In this document: one piece after another, positions 3,749 through 5,410 of the stretch
Layout: the number at the start of each line of letters is the position of its first letter
Numbering within the stretch: the stretch's first letter is position 1
DNA from: an uncultured Parabacteroides sp.
GTDB taxonomy: Bacteria; Bacteroidota; Bacteroidia; Bacteroidales; Tannerellaceae
NCBI GenBank assembly: GCA_947074335.1
Contig: CAMTPG010000195.1
Location: 1 to 5,410, forward strand
Direction of reading: 5' to 3'
Length of the DNA: 5,410 nt
Notes under the pieces: model-generated
Database searches by the model: none
Seen by the model: only the letters and a program-made list of their open reading frames with translations
Told to the model about the DNA's origin: nothing
Made by a program: the position numbers and the translations under genes

Positions 3749-5410
3749 TTAGAATCTGAATGTCGCTCTGGCCATCACATGCGTTCCGGCTTGTGTGAAA
3801 TAGCCATCCTCTTTATAGCGTTCGCCGCCAACCATCGCCGAGTAAACCCAGGCATTGGTTTCGTATTTGGCATTGAAGAGATTGTTTACCGTAAAATCCA
3901 GATCAACTGCCTGCATAAATGCCGGTCTGATCTGATAACCGATGCGGATACTGTTTACACAGTAAGGATTGATCGAACGATCTTTACTCGATGTGTTGTC
4001 AATATATTGACGACCTACATACTGGGTGTAAAAACCGGCATTAAACTGTTTCCAGTTAAAATGGAAGATGCTGTTGAAGGTAAGATCCGGCGAAAAGGCA
4101 ATGTCGGTGGTTCCCAGTCGGGTTTCCTGTTCGCCCAGATAATTCCAGTCGGCATCAAATACTTCAATGTTTTCCGAGAAGTTTTTGATTTTATTCCGGC
4201 TCCAGGTCAGATTACCATTCCACGAAAGCCAGTGCAGAATTTCAATACCGGCTGTAAACTCAATACCCATACGATAGCTGCTTTTTATATTTGAAGTCAG
4301 CGCCTCGCCGATCTCACTGATTTTTCCGGTCAGAATCAGCTGATTGTCGTAGTCCATATAATAAAGATTGGCGCCCAGCTGGAACCGGTCGGTCGAAAAG
4401 CCGTAACCGGCTTCGTAATCATACAGTGTTTCGTGGCGCGGACGTTCACCAATTCCTGCCTCTGTAAAATTATCGCGGTTCGGTTCGCGGTTGGCAATGG
4501 CAAACGAAGCAAATGCTGTATGATGCCCTTTGCGGAATGTCAGCCCGGCTTTCGGATTAAAGAAGTTCCAGTATTTATTTACATGTACATTATCACCTGC
4601 TTTATCATCACTGCCTTTGATCGTGTAATGAATACCGCGGTATTGCAGATCCAGATAACCGCTCAGTGAACTTAGGAGCTGATAGTTGATTTTTCCGTAA
4701 ACATTGTAATCCAGCTTTTCGCCTGTGTTGCGATAATACTCATAATCCGGATTGGGCAAAGCAGCAGCCTGTTTTACCCACATAACCCGGCCAAAATGAT
4801 CACCATCGTAGCGATTGATACCGGCGCCGCCCGAAAAACGGATTTTCTCGCTTTGATAATTGGCACTGTAAACAGCTCCGTAAAAATGGTTATCCAGCCA
4901 TTTGCGTCGTACCAGATCACTTTTGCTCAAAGTATCGCCTGCGGCTGTTATAAAAGGGGGCAGCTTGTAACTCTTATATTTGGCGGCAGCTTTATAATCT
5001 TCGTAATAGCCTTTGCCACGGGTATAATGAAGCGTCATATTCATGTTCCATGATTCATTCAGTTGTTGACTGGCCATCAGGTGATAGTGTTGCTGCCAAT
5101 AGTTATCGGTTTGATTGTCATAGAATTTTGTAATCCCGTCTTCTTTGTATTTTCCGCACGAATTGTAAGTGCGATCTGTATTGAGCAATTCGGAAGGCAC
5201 ACCGTTCCAGGCCTGATAAGTCTCTTCTGCACTTCCGAAGGTCTGAAATTTGATCAGCGTATTTTCGCCATACCAGGCTGCCGAAGCAAAATAAGAATGC
5301 ATGTCCGCGCGGGCGCGATCAATAAATCCGTCACTTTGGATATTCGAATAGCGGGCATCGAAGACAAATCCGTTATTTATTACGCCGGTTCCTACGCGCA
5401 CCGAGTTTTT
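3749..5410 (-). CDS. TonB-dependent outer-membrane receptor, probable thiamine transporter (N-terminus beyond window)
   Basis: The frame is open from the right edge (beginning KNSVRVGTG) to TAA at 3749-3751, giving 553 residues. This is the beta-barrel part of a TonB-dependent receptor, which takes up a scarce nutrient across the outer membrane using TonB/ExbBD energy. Barrel features include DGFIDRA (27-33), the loop TYQAWNGVP (64-72), many alternating aromatic strands, a late VDLDFTVNNLFNAKYETNAWVY strand pair of the kind usual for this family, and a terminal ARATFRF ending in Phe, the barrel-assembly signal. The signal peptide, TonB box and plug domain, about 200-250 residues, lie outside the window. 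A GTG at 5401 lies inside the continuous frame and should not be taken as the start. Thiamine as substrate is inferred from the downstream permease (9-bp gap) and pyrophosphokinase. Other TonB receptor substrates cannot be excluded from the barrel alone. Confidence 0.93.
   Translation of the reverse strand, partial: KNSVRVGTGVINNGFVFDARYSNIQSDGFIDRARADMHSYFASAAWYGENTLIKFQTFGSAEETYQAWNGVPSELLNTDRTYNSCGKYKEDGITKFYDNQTDNYWQQHYHLMASQQLNESWNMNMTLHYTRGKGYYEDYKAAAKYKSYKLPPFITAAGDTLSKSDLVRRKWLDNHFYGAVYSANYQSEKIRFSGGAGINRYDGDHFGRVMWVKQAAALPNPDYEYYRNTGEKLDYNVYGKINYQLLSSLSGYLDLQYRGIHYTIKGSDDKAGDNVHVNKYWNFFNPKAGLTFRKGHHTAFASFAIANREPNRDNFTEAGIGERPRHETLYDYEAGYGFSTDRFQLGANLYYMDYDNQLILTGKISEIGEALTSNIKSSYRMGIEFTAGIEILHWLSWNGNLTWSRNKIKNFSENIEVFDADWNYLGEQETRLGTTDIAFSPDLTFNSIFHFNWKQFNAGFYTQYVGRQYIDNTSSKDRSINPYCVNSIRIGYQIRPAFMQAVDLDFTVNNLFNAKYETNAWVYSAMVGGERYKEDGYFTQAGTHVMARATFRF

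Noticed and set aside
3731..4294. Plus-strand open frame of 187 codons opposite the receptor C-terminus
   Set aside because: It is antisense to the conserved TonB-receptor barrel end and has composition typical of a complementary-strand artifact.
5401..5401. GTG as the start codon of the TonB receptor
   Set aside because: The same frame stays open to the window edge, and a receptor beginning there would lack its signal peptide and plug domain. The gene is simply cut by the window.

Overview
The window looks like a draft-assembly contig from a member of the Bacteroidales (Bacteroides/Parabacteroides-like). The evidence is a DUF3575/DUF3868 gene pair, a Bacteroidetes-type promoter (TAnnTTTG -7 box with an upstream TTG), weak A-rich ribosome-binding regions, and a thiamine-salvage cluster with the TonB receptor - PnuC-family permease - thiamine pyrophosphokinase order typical of this phylum. 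Bases 1-46 are not biological. They match the end of the Illumina P7 oligo, an 8-base i7 index and the complete TruSeq read-2 adapter, so the genomic sequence begins at about 47.

Left part (47-2300, + strand). A 12-codon tail that may end an upstream gene stops at 84-86. A promoter at 90-120 then drives a two-gene unit. The first gene encodes a small DUF3575 outer-membrane-barrel-like protein. The second encodes a 487-residue exported protein with a DUF3868 N-terminus, an OmpA-like domain and a TPR-like C-terminus. The genes are 9 bp apart. The unit ends in a perfect 22-bp inverted repeat that should act as an intrinsic terminator. Such pairs are often found with fimbrillin (FimA/Mfa) genes in Bacteroidales, but none follows here.

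Middle (2301-2514). This is a non-coding spacer between convergent operons. It carries three copies of an 11-bp palindrome-containing motif at an exact 22-bp period, which fold pairwise into hairpins. One of these is followed by six T on the minus strand and probably terminates the thiamine operon. A near-perfect 16-bp direct repeat flanks the array, and a small hairpin lies just after the last minus-strand gene.

Right part (2515-5410, - strand). Read from right to left, the genes are a TonB-dependent receptor (5' end beyond the window), a PnuC-family permease and thiamine pyrophosphokinase, tightly packed with a 9-bp gap and then a 17-bp overlap. The inferred pathway is capture of thiamine at the outer membrane, transport across the inner membrane, and pyrophosphorylation to thiamine diphosphate, which traps it. 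The likely TPP riboswitch would lie upstream of the receptor, outside this window. The permease gene has a perfect 14-bp inverted repeat with a 4-base loop inside its early coding region.

The window contains no wholly new system. The points most worth checking are the 22-bp-phased palindrome array, the hairpin inside the permease gene, the fimbrillin-less DUF3575/DUF3868 pair and the adapter contamination.
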